DNA of 61,306 bases from Acidobacteriaceae bacterium (GCA_025356095.1 JANXUR010000021.1:1-61306), one strand, 5' to 3'; shown: positions 24,460-32,035, counted from the stretch's first letter. Numbers and translations are program-made. The notes: generated by a model not told the origin, from the sequence alone.

Positions 24460-25278
24460 ATGCGCCTGACGACCCTATCGTCGCCACCACAGCTCGCCCC
24501 GTTGGCGCTGCTTGCCGCGCTGTGCCTGCTGGCCTCAGCTTGCGGACACAGGAAGCCACACGTCAGCGTGCCGCCGCCGCCCGAGCCACCTGAGCAAAAC
24601 GCGCCAGCGGGGTCCGGTAAACCGGCCAACAAACCCGCCAACAATGCCACCAATGCCACCAAGAAGTCCACACACAGTGGTGGCGGCGATGCGGCACAAC
24701 AGGTTGTAATCCCCCCGCCAGCCAGCGACGTCCTGTTCTCCGAGACCGGACTTGCTTCGTGGTACGGCGCAGCCTATCACCGGCAAAAAGCCTCCAATGG
24801 CGAAATTTTTGACATGAATGGCCTCACCGCTGCTCACCGTACCTTGCCGCTGAACTCCGTGGCCCGCGTCACCAACCTGAAGACTGGAGCGAGCGCCACA
24901 GTCCGCATCACCGACCGCGGGCCGTTCGTCACCGGTCGCGTGCTTGACCTTTCTCAGGGTGCCGCCAAAGCGGTAGGCGTGTACTTGCCGGGCGTGGCGC
25001 AAGTGCGTGTGGACGTACTTTCTTCGCCCGCCCCCCTGGGCAGCGGAGGCCGCTGGTGCGTACAGATTGGCGGCTTTACAGAAGAAAGCAACGCCGCCTC
25101 ACTCAAGGATGAACTCAGCGCCCACTACCCGCAAGCCACCGTACAGCAATTCCGAAGCGTCGTCGGTTCGTGGTGGCTGCGCATCCGCCTGCCCAAGGAC
25201 GACAAGGCACTCTCCGAGCGCATCGTCCGTGACACCACTCCATCCCAAGGTGCGGTCTTTCTCGTCCGGCTCGATTAA
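24460..25278 (+). CDS. rlpA: Septal ring lipoprotein RlpA with SPOR domain
   Basis: RlpA-type lytic transglycosylase that cleaves denuded glycan strands at division sites. The N terminus 'LALLAALCLLASACGHRK' has a lipobox ending at Cys. A Pro/Ala/Asn-rich linker follows to about residue 85. The double-psi beta-barrel domain starts 'ETGLASWYGAAYHRQKASNGEIFDMNGLTAAHRTLPLNSVARVTNL' with the catalytic 'VRITDRGPFVTGRVLDLSQGAAKAVG'. The C-terminal SPOR domain begins 'RWCVQIGGFTEESNAASLKDEL' and would bind septal peptidoglycan. 272 residues is normal. Confidence 0.95.
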   Translation: MRLTTLSSPPQLAPLALLAALCLLASACGHRKPHVSVPPPPEPPEQNAPAGSGKPANKPANNATNATKKSTHSGGGDAAQQVVIPPPASDVLFSETGLASWYGAAYHRQKASNGEIFDMNGLTAAHRTLPLNSVARVTNLKTGASATVRITDRGPFVTGRVLDLSQGAAKAVGVYLPGVAQVRVDVLSSPAPLGSGGRWCVQIGGFTEESNAASLKDELSAHYPQATVQQFRSVVGSWWLRIRLPKDDKALSERIVRDTTPSQGAVFLVRLD

Positions 25279-25303
25279 GTCCGGCCCGATTCAGTCCGGC
25301 TTC

Positions 25304-27061
25304 TTACTGCGCGGGCCCAATCACGTGCAGCCCGCACTCGGTTTTTTCCAGATGCGGCCAACGCCCGGCTCGTTCGTCTTCTCCCGGCAGAATTGCACGA
25401 GTGCAATTCGTGCAGCCAATGCTTGGATAATTCCGGTCGTGCAGCACGTTATAAGGCACGTGGTTGGCGCGGATGTACTCCCACACCCGCTCCTTGGTCC
25501 AGTCGGCCAGCGGATTGATCTTCACCAACCCGTACTTGGCGTCCCATGAAATTTTCTTGGCCGTCGCGCGACTGGCGGTCTGGTCGCGGCGCACGTTGGT
25601 GACCCACGCATCGAGTTCGCCCAGCTTGCGGCGTAGCGGCTCTACCTTGCGCAGCTCACAGCAACGGTCAGCATCCCGCATCCACAGCGCTGCACCGTAG
25701 GCATCTTCTTGGGCCTGCGGACTCTGCTCGGGCATGGCGCGCTCCACCTTCACGCCGTAGCGCTGCTCAATGCGGTCCATCAGTTCATAGGTTTCTGGGA
25801 ACAAGAATTCCGTGTCTATGGTAAAGAGGCGGAAGAATCGCGGCCGCAGCCGCGCCGCCAGATCAATTGTCACCATACCTTCTGCGCCAAATGCTGTGGA
25901 GATCGCCACCCGCTCGCCAAAGCGGGCGAATGCCCACTCCAGCACCTGCTCTGCGTCCCACCTTTCAGCGTCGGCTGGAGGAATAAACGTGAAGTCGCCT
26001 AGCTCCCACCCCGGACCGACCGAAGCCCCCGCGCCACCGATGGGCGTGGCCTCGCTCCAAACCGCATCGCCGACGGCAGCGCCCGCCGCATCCCCCGTTT
26101 GCTCATTCCAGAAGTTCACCCGGCTGGGGTCAAAGGTCTGGTAGCCACCGAGCACGGTCGAAAAGAAAATATCCGAGGGCAGCGCCAACGCCTGTCCTTG
26201 CGGTGACTTCGTGATGTCTGCCATCGGTTCTGCTGCTTCCGCTGCCCCATCCCACCAGCCTTGCGCCTCGGCCACCTCAGGCAGATACGATTCCACATTG
26301 CCAAGTGTCACGACTTCACCAATCACCAGCAGCGTGGGTGCAGGCAGATCCGGCGCGCGGTGCAGACCAGCCAGCGTAGTGGCATACACTCGCTGCTGCG
26401 GCGTGGTCGCTTGCGAAATCATCGCACACGGCGTGTGCAGCGGATTACCCGCCGCAATCAGCCGTTGCGCAATGCCAGCGCGGTCGCGCCCCGGCATGTA
26501 GACCACCACCGTAGTGTCTGCCCCGGCAAAGCGAGTCCAATCCGCACCCTCACGGCCTTGCGCGGTTTGCGCCGTCACAAACACCACTGCCGACGACGCT
26601 CGCCGATGCGTCATGGGGATCTGCGCTGCCGCCGCCGCGCCAAAAGCCGACGTCACGCCCGGCACAATTTCAAAGGCCACGCCCGCCTCTCGCAACGCTT
26701 CCATCTCTTCCGCCAACCGCCCAAACACCAGGGGATCGCCACTTTTCAGCCGCACCACCTGCTTGCCAGCCTTCGCGTGTTCCACCAGCAGAAAGTTGAT
26801 CTCCTCCTGACGCACCGCGATGTCACGGCCTTTCTCGTGGTCGGCGCTGCGCTTGCCCACGTAGCGCACTTCGGCCGTGGCCGGCACCAGCGCCAGCACT
26901 TCGGCGGAAACCAGATCATCGTGCAGCACCACATCAGCCGCTTGCAGCGCCCGCTGCGCCTTGATGGTCAACAGCTCAGGATCGCCCGGCCCGGCGCCCA
27001 CCAGCCAGACTTTGCCCGGTTTGCTTCCGGCCCCATGCAGCTTTCGTTGTGCTTCGCTCAA
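25304..27061 (-). CDS. cysH: Fusion: uroporphyrinogen-III methyltransferase (CobA) + APS/PAPS reductase (CysH)
   Basis: Two enzymes in one 585-residue chain. Residues about 17-260 are SUMT/CobA, which methylates uroporphyrinogen III twice to precorrin-2: 'KVWLVGAGPGDPELLTIKAQRAL', 'VRLKSGDPLVFGRLAEEMEAL', 'VPGVTSAFGAAAAAQIPMTHR'. A poorly conserved linker of about 100 residues follows. Residues about 365-580 are CysH: 'AISTAFGAEGM', 'FTIDTEFLFPETY', Cys-Cys at 467-468, CTNC at 550-553 and the catalytic KTECGLH near 576. The two Cys pairs indicate a [4Fe-4S] APS-reductase-type enzyme. It is the last gene of the sulfite-reductase operon, overlapping the one before by 4 bp. The fusion ties siroheme synthesis to sulfate reduction. 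Confidence 0.93.
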   Translation of the reverse strand: MSEAQRKLHGAGSKPGKVWLVGAGPGDPELLTIKAQRALQAADVVLHDDLVSAEVLALVPATAEVRYVGKRSADHEKGRDIAVRQEEINFLLVEHAKAGKQVVRLKSGDPLVFGRLAEEMEALREAGVAFEIVPGVTSAFGAAAAAQIPMTHRRASSAVVFVTAQTAQGREGADWTRFAGADTTVVVYMPGRDRAGIAQRLIAAGNPLHTPCAMISQATTPQQRVYATTLAGLHRAPDLPAPTLLVIGEVVTLGNVESYLPEVAEAQGWWDGAAEAAEPMADITKSPQGQALALPSDIFFSTVLGGYQTFDPSRVNFWNEQTGDAAGAAVGDAVWSEATPIGGAGASVGPGWELGDFTFIPPADAERWDAEQVLEWAFARFGERVAISTAFGAEGMVTIDLAARLRPRFFRLFTIDTEFLFPETYELMDRIEQRYGVKVERAMPEQSPQAQEDAYGAALWMRDADRCCELRKVEPLRRKLGELDAWVTNVRRDQTASRATAKKISWDAKYGLVKINPLADWTKERVWEYIRANHVPYNVLHDRNYPSIGCTNCTRAILPGEDERAGRWPHLEKTECGLHVIGPAQ

Positions 27062-27738
27062 TCCGCCACCCCCACCGCATTCGCCGTGCTAGCCACGCCC
27101 GCCACGGCCGCCACGGCCGCCAACGCCGCATCCACTGCCTCACGCCGGGCCAAGCCAAACAGCAATTCTCTTTTTGCTTCCGCAGAGAGCGCACTGGCGC
27201 GAATGCGCTGACGATTTTCGCCTAACTCCGCCACCAGATCGCCATACTCCGGGCCGTACTGCTGCTCCAAGTCTTTGCGCAACTTCTGCGCCAGAGCCGG
27301 ACTGTGCCCCGCCGTCGAGATCGCGATTTGCAGTTCGCCGCGCCGCACCAGCGCACCGTAGTAGAAGTCGCAGAGCGGCGGCACGTCCACAACGTTGCAC
27401 CAAATGCCACGCCGCTGCGATTCGCCAAACACCTGCTCATTCACCGCAGGCTCAGAGGTAGCTGCAATCACCAACTGCGCGCCCTCAAGGTCACTCAGCG
27501 CAAACTCACGCGGCGCAAACTGAACGCGGCCCGCGTTCGCCCACGCTTGCACCGTGTCAGTCGCCCACGTGGCCACCACGCGAATCCTCGCGCCTGTGCC
27601 CAGCAGGCTGGCGATTTTCTGTTCGCCAATCAATCCCGCGCCCACCACCAGTACCTCGCGGCCAGAAAGCTTCAAGAAGACCGGAAACAAGCTCTCTACT
27701 TGATGGAGCGGTGCTTGAGCCGAAACGTCAGTGCTCAT
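27058..27738 (-). CDS. Precorrin-2 dehydrogenase (siroheme synthase, Met8/CysG-N type)
   Basis: This oxidises precorrin-2 to sirohydrochlorin with NAD and, in Met8-type enzymes, may also insert iron. The N terminus 'FPVFLKLSGREVLVVGAGLIGEQKIASLLGTGARIRVVA' is the NAD-binding Rossmann start of the family. 'LEGAQLVIAATSEPAVNEQVF' and 'IWCNVVDVPPLCDFYYGALVRRGELQIAISTAGHSPALAQKLRKDLE' follow. 226 residues is the single-domain form. It lies between sulfite reductase and the CobA-CysH fusion with 4-bp overlaps at both ends, so the operon holds both dedicated siroheme steps up to sirohydrochlorin. Confidence 0.93.
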   Translation of the reverse strand: MSTDVSAQAPLHQVESLFPVFLKLSGREVLVVGAGLIGEQKIASLLGTGARIRVVATWATDTVQAWANAGRVQFAPREFALSDLEGAQLVIAATSEPAVNEQVFGESQRRGIWCNVVDVPPLCDFYYGALVRRGELQIAISTAGHSPALAQKLRKDLEQQYGPEYGDLVAELGENRQRIRASALSAEAKRELLFGLARREAVDAALAAVAAVAGVASTANAVGVAD

Positions 27739-29510
27739 GCGCCCACCCCGCCCGGCACTGTGCCAGAAGGTAAGTCACGGGCCGCGGCTTCCGCCGTCGT
27801 TCCCGCCAAAAGCCCCCGCAACTCTTCGTCTTGATGCCGTGCCAAAAAGCCCCGCAGCGGCTCGCTGCCAGCGCGCTGCGTTTGATACGCATTCAGCAGG
27901 CGTTCAATCGCGTCCGGAACCTCCGTCGCCAAACAGCGATAGCCCACAGGCCGCGCCGTAGCCTCATGGAATCCCAAAGCACCGCCTACGCAGAAGTAGT
28001 ACGCATCCTTCAGACCTTCCGGCGTCTTAATTTTCTTACCCTCGATGCCAATATCTGCAATCCAGTGCTGGCCACAGCTATTCGGACAACCGGTCACATG
28101 CAGCTTCAAATGCTGGTCAAAGCCCGGCAGCCGGTCTTCCAGTTCGCCGGTCAGCCAGCGGGCAAAGCCTTTGGTCTCAGTGAGCGCGAGTTTGCAGAAT
28201 TCGCTGCCAGTGCACGCTACCGTGCCCCTCGCAAACGCCGAGCCACCTACCGTCAGCCCAATCTTTTCCAGCTCGGCGGCCAATTCCGCCGCGGTTTCGC
28301 TGGGCACGTTGACGATCAAAACATTCTGCATCAGCGTCGTGCGGATATCGCCCGTGCCGAAGCGTTCGGCCAACTCGGCTACCGCAAAAAGTTGCTCGGC
28401 GCTCATTCGACCGCGCAGCACGGTAGCACCTACATACGAAAGTCCCGGCTGCCGCTGCGGATAAATCCCCACATGGTCGCGGTACACACTCTCGGGTCGC
28501 GCTTCCTCCACCGCCGGTTCCAGCGCAAAGCCCAGCCGTCGCTCCAATTCAGCCAAAAAGCTCTCTGCCGTCCAGCCATGCTTCAGAAACAAGTACTTGA
28601 GCCGCGCGCGGTCGCGATGTTCGCGTAAACCATCTACTTCGCGAAACAGCTCAGCCACCGCTTTGGTTACCGCCACCGCCTGCTCCGGATGCACAAAGCA
28701 GTTCAGCTTCGCCGCCAGATGCGGCTCGGTGGAAAGCCCACCCCCCACACGCAACGAAAATCCCACCACGCCATCGCGGCGGCGCACTGCCGTAAGGCCC
28801 ACATCGTTGATCTCAGGATGCGCGCACCACTCGGAGCAGCCACTGATAGAAATTTTGAACTTGCGCGGAAGGTTATAGAACTCAGCATTCACCGAGAGGG
28901 TGCGGGCCACCTCGCGTGCTATCGGCGACGCATCGTAGATCTCATTCGCGTCGAGTCCTGCCACCGGACATCCCGTAACGTTACGCACCACATCGCCACA
29001 GGCACCTTTGGGGTCAAGGCCCGCCGCCCACAGTGTTTCTAGAACTTCGGGTAAAGACTCGATCGTCACCCAGTGCAGTTGGAAGTTCTGCCGCACGGTA
29101 ATGTCTGCAATGCCCCGCCCATGCTTCGCAGAAACGGTGGCAATCGTGCGCAGTTGATGCGCGGTCAGAATGCCGTTGGGTGCCTGAATTCGCAGCATCA
29201 GGAAGGGCAGCGCTTTGCCTTCGCCGCCTGTACCACCGGTCACGCCCGCGCCGTCGCCCTGGGTGTAGATGCCCCACCACTTAAAGTAGATATTCAGCCA
29301 CGGTGGCGGAATCGCGGCGAAGCCTTCGCGAGCAAACCGCCGCAACTCCTCGAGTGCGTCCCACGGGTTCAACTCGCGCTTTAGGCGTTCCACGCGCTGC
29401 GCTTTGGTCTCTGGGGGCGGAGCGGCCACCGAGGCTGCGCTTGGCATTTCGCTCGCGTTTCCCACTCCTGCCGTGCCGGACGTGCTAGACGTGCTTGCTG
29501 TACTCGACAT
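27735..29510 (-). CDS. sir: Ferredoxin-type sulfite (or nitrite) reductase
   Basis: A siroheme-[4Fe-4S] enzyme carrying out the six-electron reduction of sulfite to sulfide. Two tandem half-domains are visible. The cluster-siroheme Cys residues are in 'TVACTGSEFCKLALTE' and 'LHVTGCPNSCGQHWIADIG'. 'VRQNFQLHWVTIESLPEVLETL' and 'RNVTGCPVAGLDANEIYD' are substrate-face motifs. The ATG at 29510 has GAGGAG ten bases upstream; a TTG at 29528 lies too close to it. 591 residues is normal. Sequence alone cannot exclude nitrite reductase, but the CysH partner and the cysteine-containing leader point to sulfite. Confidence 0.92.
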   Translation of the reverse strand: MSSTASTSSTSGTAGVGNASEMPSAASVAAPPPETKAQRVERLKRELNPWDALEELRRFAREGFAAIPPPWLNIYFKWWGIYTQGDGAGVTGGTGGEGKALPFLMLRIQAPNGILTAHQLRTIATVSAKHGRGIADITVRQNFQLHWVTIESLPEVLETLWAAGLDPKGACGDVVRNVTGCPVAGLDANEIYDASPIAREVARTLSVNAEFYNLPRKFKISISGCSEWCAHPEINDVGLTAVRRRDGVVGFSLRVGGGLSTEPHLAAKLNCFVHPEQAVAVTKAVAELFREVDGLREHRDRARLKYLFLKHGWTAESFLAELERRLGFALEPAVEEARPESVYRDHVGIYPQRQPGLSYVGATVLRGRMSAEQLFAVAELAERFGTGDIRTTLMQNVLIVNVPSETAAELAAELEKIGLTVGGSAFARGTVACTGSEFCKLALTETKGFARWLTGELEDRLPGFDQHLKLHVTGCPNSCGQHWIADIGIEGKKIKTPEGLKDAYYFCVGGALGFHEATARPVGYRCLATEVPDAIERLLNAYQTQRAGSEPLRGFLARHQDEELRGLLAGTTAEAAARDLPSGTVPGGVGA

Positions 29511-29530
29511 GCGGTTGAATCTCCTCAAAG

Positions 29531-29586
29531 CTAACTAGACTGATCTAACTAGACTGACCTAACAGAACTGGCCTAACGGGACTGAC
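29531..29586 (-). repeat. 14-bp tandem repeat in the sulfite-reductase leader
   Basis: Four consecutive 14-base units occur, on the minus strand of the form GTTAGRTCAGTCTA (best two units) with two diverged ones, followed upstream by a partial unit. They fill the space between the attenuator hairpin and the ribosome-binding site of sir, so they would lie in the mRNA leader. Confidence 0.85.
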
Positions 29587-29618
29587 CTTACTGGAGCGTG
29601 CCCACTGCATAAAGCAAA

Positions 29619-29648
29619 ACCCACCGCCAGTTGCGTCTGGCGGTGGGT
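29619..29648 (-). terminator. Leader terminator hairpin upstream of sir (attenuator)
   Basis: A perfect 12-bp stem ACCCACCGCCAG/CTGGCGGTGGGT with a six-base loop, read on the minus strand and followed at once by TTTGCTTT. This is an intrinsic-terminator shape, but it lies before the operon it would stop, 28 bases after the stop of a short cysteine-containing ORF. That is the arrangement of a transcription attenuator. Confidence 0.75.
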
Positions 29649-29660
29649 GGATGAGTGCTC

Positions 29661-29690
29661 GTTTGCTGTAGAAATTCTAGGTCAGCAAAC
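29661..29690 (-). promoter_or_regulatory. Hairpin overlapping the end of the leader ORF
   Basis: GTTTGCTG (codons 16-18 of the leader ORF) pairs perfectly with CAGCAAAC just after its stop. Inside the loop TAGAA/TTCTA can pair as well. In an attenuator this would be the first stem, disrupted by a ribosome that reaches the stop codon. Confidence 0.55.
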
Positions 29691-29736
29691 CTCCATCGCC
29701 CAAACGCACAGACGCACAACAGGCGTGGGTACACAT
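29677..29736 (-). CDS. Cysteine-containing leader peptide of the sulfur operon
   Basis: The 19-codon ORF reads MCTHACCASVRLGDGGLLT, with Cys at positions 2, 6 and 7. GAGG lies eight bases before this ATG; another ATG two codons upstream is too close to it. A ribosome slowed at Cys6/Cys7 would leave GGCGATGG (29693-29700) free, which can pair 7 of 8 positions with CCACCGCC in the 5' arm of the terminator stem, an antiterminator. With ample cysteine the ribosome would run to the stop and the terminator would form. The operon downstream makes sulfide for cysteine, so the logic fits. Coding is seen; the mechanism is inferred. Confidence 0.6.
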   Translation of the reverse strand: MCTHACCASVRLGDGGLLT

Positions 29737-29907
29737 GGCCATGGCCTCGGCAACAGAAATAAAGTACATAGGCGATAGATTAGCCATCAGAAGAAAAAGC
29801 TGCATAATATTTCGCAGAATCCGCAATTGAAATTTTGCATGGAGTGAATTCAAGTTTTGCGCGGTCAGAAGATTCACGAAAGGCGTTCGTGCGTCAGCGT
29901 AATGCCT

Positions 29908-29942
29908 ACTATAGTAATATAATTAGCTTACATTCATTTTTG
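29908..29942 (+). repeat. Dispersed intergenic element, partial copy B
   Basis: It contains ACTATAGTAAT, identical to copy A at 6105-6115. After the same four-base gap comes a 20-base block starting TTAGCTTAC that matches copy C at 14 of 20 positions. The upstream AAATTAAA box is not preserved. It lies in the divergent region between the sulfur-operon leader and the HIT gene, with the perfect palindrome TACTATAGTA at its start. Confidence 0.55.
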
Positions 29943-30038
29943 ACACACGTTCCAAATCTCCGCAACCCACGGCTCACCCCCACCCTCCCCCTAGGTTTGA
30001 TATCCTGCACCCGCCGGGATACCCCCGCCGAGGTCATC

Positions 30039-30380
30039 ATGCTTAACTGCCTGTTCTGCCGCATTATCGCCGGGGAGATTCCCGCCAACAAGGTGTACGA
30101 AGACGCCGACACCTTTGCTTTTGAGGACCTGCACCCACAGGCTCCGACTCACGTCCTGGTCGTGCCCAAAAAGCACATTGCTGACTTGGCTGAAGCCGCC
30201 GCGACCGATGCGAATGTGGTGGGATTGTGTCAGTTGGCCGCAGCCGAAATCGCCCGCCAGCGCGGGTTGAGCAAAGGCTATCGCACCGTCGTAAACGTCG
30301 GCCCGGATGCGGGCCAGACGGTTTTTCACCTGCACGTACATCTGCTGGGAGGCAGAAGCCTAAGCTGGCCGCCGGGCTAG
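30039..30380 (+). CDS. HIT family protein (Hint-like purine nucleoside phosphoramidase)
   Basis: 113 residues starting 'MLNCLFCRIIAGEIPANKVYEDADTFAFEDLHPQAPTHVLVVPKKHI', the standard Hint/HinT opening with a Cys pair (CLFC) that can bind zinc. The active site 'GQTVFHLHVHLLGGR' gives the HxHxHxx triad. It hydrolyses AMP-lysine-type phosphoramidates in the family; the physiological role is usually unclear. The ATG at 30039 matches the family start, and the open frame upstream is non-coding. Confidence 0.95.
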   Translation: MLNCLFCRIIAGEIPANKVYEDADTFAFEDLHPQAPTHVLVVPKKHIADLAEAAATDANVVGLCQLAAAEIARQRGLSKGYRTVVNVGPDAGQTVFHLHVHLLGGRSLSWPPG

Positions 30381-30458
30381 CCGAGACGCCAGAGACAGCC
30401 GGCGACAGCGCCATGCTGTCCCCAGTTCCAACACCCAGAACCTAGGCTAGTGGCAACT

Positions 30459-31178
30459 CTAGACCACGGCACGGGAAGCAGGCTCAGGCATTTCCTGCGT
30501 AGCATTATCTGGTGTGGCATGGCGGCGCAGTAACTGTGGCAGGTTCTGCGAAAACGCCGAACGCGGCAACACCATATCGCATCCCGCCTCGGACGCGGCC
30601 ACTTTTAACTCTCCCTGCACGTGGCTCACAAATCCCACAATACTCGTGGCTTTTTTCAGCTTTGAGCGCAGTTTGGTGATGAGTGGCAGCGGCTTGGTAC
30701 CGTTGTTGTTCAAATCCACAATCACCAGCGCGATCCGCTCGCCTTCTGGCATATGCAGATGCTCCAGCAGGTCTTTATCCGTCTTCTGGAAGTCAACCTT
30801 AATGCCAAGCTTGCGGGCGGTTTCCTGAATCTTTGCGCTGAAGAACAGATCCTCTACAAACGCGAAAATATGAGGCTGGGGCCCGTCAAAGATGGGCAAG
30901 GGATCCAGATCGGTCGGCAAGCCGCTGTGGCTTCGGCCGCCACGATTGCTTGCATCGCCCCCACCGGTGTTGTAGTTGTGATCCATGGGCGCGGTGTAGA
31001 TGCCGCCGGGATTATTCCGCGATCCCGGGCTCTTCCGCTGCTGCTGCGACCGGGACTTGGACTGTGACTGGGGCTGGGATTGGGACTGGCCGTTCTGTCC
31101 GCTTTTGGCGGGACGCCGGCCCCGGCGTTTCCTCCCCCGGCCACGTGGCCCGGGGGGATTCTCTGGTGCAATCATCAT
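30459..31178 (-). CDS. Receiver-like protein with basic, Ser/Gln-rich N-terminal tail
   Basis: The first 65 residues are highly basic and low complexity ('RGRGRKRRGRRPAKSGQ' then repeating SQSQPQSQSKSRS), which suggests nucleic-acid or ribosome binding. After a Gly/Asn-rich linker, residues about 105-225 look like a response-regulator receiver fold. Strand 3 is 'RIALVIVDLNNNG' with an Asp at the phosphoacceptor place, then 'ATSIVGFVSHVQ', and 'DMVLPRSAF' has Arg where the conserved Lys usually is. No histidine kinase is nearby. It may be an unphosphorylated pseudo-receiver. The start is uncertain (ATG at 31178 or 31175). Confidence 0.6.
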   Translation of the reverse strand: MMIAPENPPGPRGRGRKRRGRRPAKSGQNGQSQSQPQSQSKSRSQQQRKSPGSRNNPGGIYTAPMDHNYNTGGGDASNRGGRSHSGLPTDLDPLPIFDGPQPHIFAFVEDLFFSAKIQETARKLGIKVDFQKTDKDLLEHLHMPEGERIALVIVDLNNNGTKPLPLITKLRSKLKKATSIVGFVSHVQGELKVAASEAGCDMVLPRSAFSQNLPQLLRRHATPDNATQEMPEPASRAVV

Positions 31179-31534
31179 GCGGTTTTTCTCATGGCGCGTT
31201 ATGGCTGAATGATTTCCAGAATGACATCCAGAAAAGTGGTGGTTCTGGGATTTCCCCATGTGGCCGGTCGTGGCATAAGCCACACACCTCAGAAAGCACC
31301 CGTCCACCGGGGAATTGTCTCGCTTGAAGATTCAGCTTTTGCGTTCGTTCAAAATTGCGTCAATCGCGAGTCGCGCGACGCTCGATCACATCAGAAGGTG
31401 CGATCTACTCGGGAACAAATAGATGGTAACCCCCTGCGCCCAATCAACGCAAGTCAAAAAACTTGCGCGCTGCACCAACAGTCACCAAACCAATCCCAGT
31501 TTGGAACCAGTGTTGTCTTTCTTTGGGGAGTCTT
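31179..31534. other. Gap without a visible gene
   Basis: Between the receiver-like gene and the tRNA I see no coding frame with family resemblance and no strong hairpin or repeat. It probably contains the promoter of the receiver-like gene. Confidence 0.4.
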
Positions 31535-31611
31535 TGGTGGGCACAGCAGGACTCGAACCTGCGACCTCACGCGTGTGAAGCGTGCGCTCTAACCAACTGA
31601 GCTATGCGCCC
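31535..31611 (-). tRNA. tRNA-Val (anticodon CAC)
   Basis: The minus strand begins GGGCGCATAGCTCAGTTGG. The acceptor stem GGGCGCA pairs with TGTGCCC (one G-U). The D stem is GCTC/GAGC, the anticodon stem CACGC/GCGTG with loop TTCACAC, and the T stem GCAGG/CCTGC with loop TTCGAGT. The anticodon is CAC, reading GTG valine codons. The 3' CCA is encoded (31535-31537). Confidence 0.97.
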
Positions 31612-31771
31612 AAACACGGCACCGCGCTATGGCAACCGTCTTAAAAATAATAGCAGAGTTACCCCTCCCCATGCGTCCGTGCTGCCGCAGGCGCCAAACA
31701 CCAAGGCCCAGGGGGAGGTACCGCCAACAGCGCCAACAGCTTTACGGTGCTGTAGCGCCACCGAACCACCT

Positions 31772-31810
31772 GTAGCGCCGTGTGGCGGTGCTTCCGCACC
31801 AAAGCGCTAC
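31772..31810. repeat. Nested palindrome (REP-like)
   Basis: GTAGCGC (31772-31778) pairs with GCGCTAC (31804-31810). Inside, GGTGC/GCACC pair around TTCC. A further TGTAGCGCC lies 20 bases upstream (31751-31759). The Y-shaped fold resembles bacterial REP elements but is a different sequence type from the GGCTAAAGCC copies at the left edge. Confidence 0.55.
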
Positions 31811-31842
31811 TTTTCAAGAAGTATGCCAAGCAGTATTCTAAG

Positions 31843-31874
31843 AGGCCCGCCGGAGCAGATGCTCCGGCGGGCCT
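31843..31874. terminator. Strong hairpin, probable bidirectional terminator
   Basis: A perfect 15-bp arm pair AGGCCCGCCGGAGCA/TGCTCCGGCGGGCCT around GA. The flanks hold only short T tracts (CACTTTTGG on the plus side), so termination efficiency is uncertain. It separates the tRNA from the sigma-factor gene. Confidence 0.55.
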
Positions 31875-32035
31875 TCACTTTTGGGGCCAATCACCAAAGT
31901 GCACATCAATATTGTGGGCACTTCTGCGTCAATTCTTTACAAACCCATGATACGATTGCACATAAAGCTGTCGCGCCGTGTGGGATATTTGGTGCGGAAG
32001 CGCAACTTTCCGTTCCGAATTGGGTTAGCTAAGTT

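Larger units (their letters stand above)
31612..32035. other. Gap with hairpins between tRNA-Val and the sigma factor
   Basis: No gene is seen. It holds a cruciform-like repeat (31772-31810) and a long terminator-like hairpin (31843-31874). From about 31875 to 32035 the sequence is AT-richer and should contain the promoter of the sigma-factor gene, but I cannot assign boxes confidently. Confidence 0.45.

Noticed and set aside
29531-29736. SAM or other known riboswitch upstream of sir
   Set aside because: No S-box or SAM-II core could be traced; the leader ORF plus two hairpins accounts for the structure.
29677-29877. 66-codon frame containing the cysteine leader peptide
   Set aside because: The upstream part lacks a ribosome-binding site, while GAGG is correctly placed for the internal ATG at 29736, so only the last 19 codons were kept.
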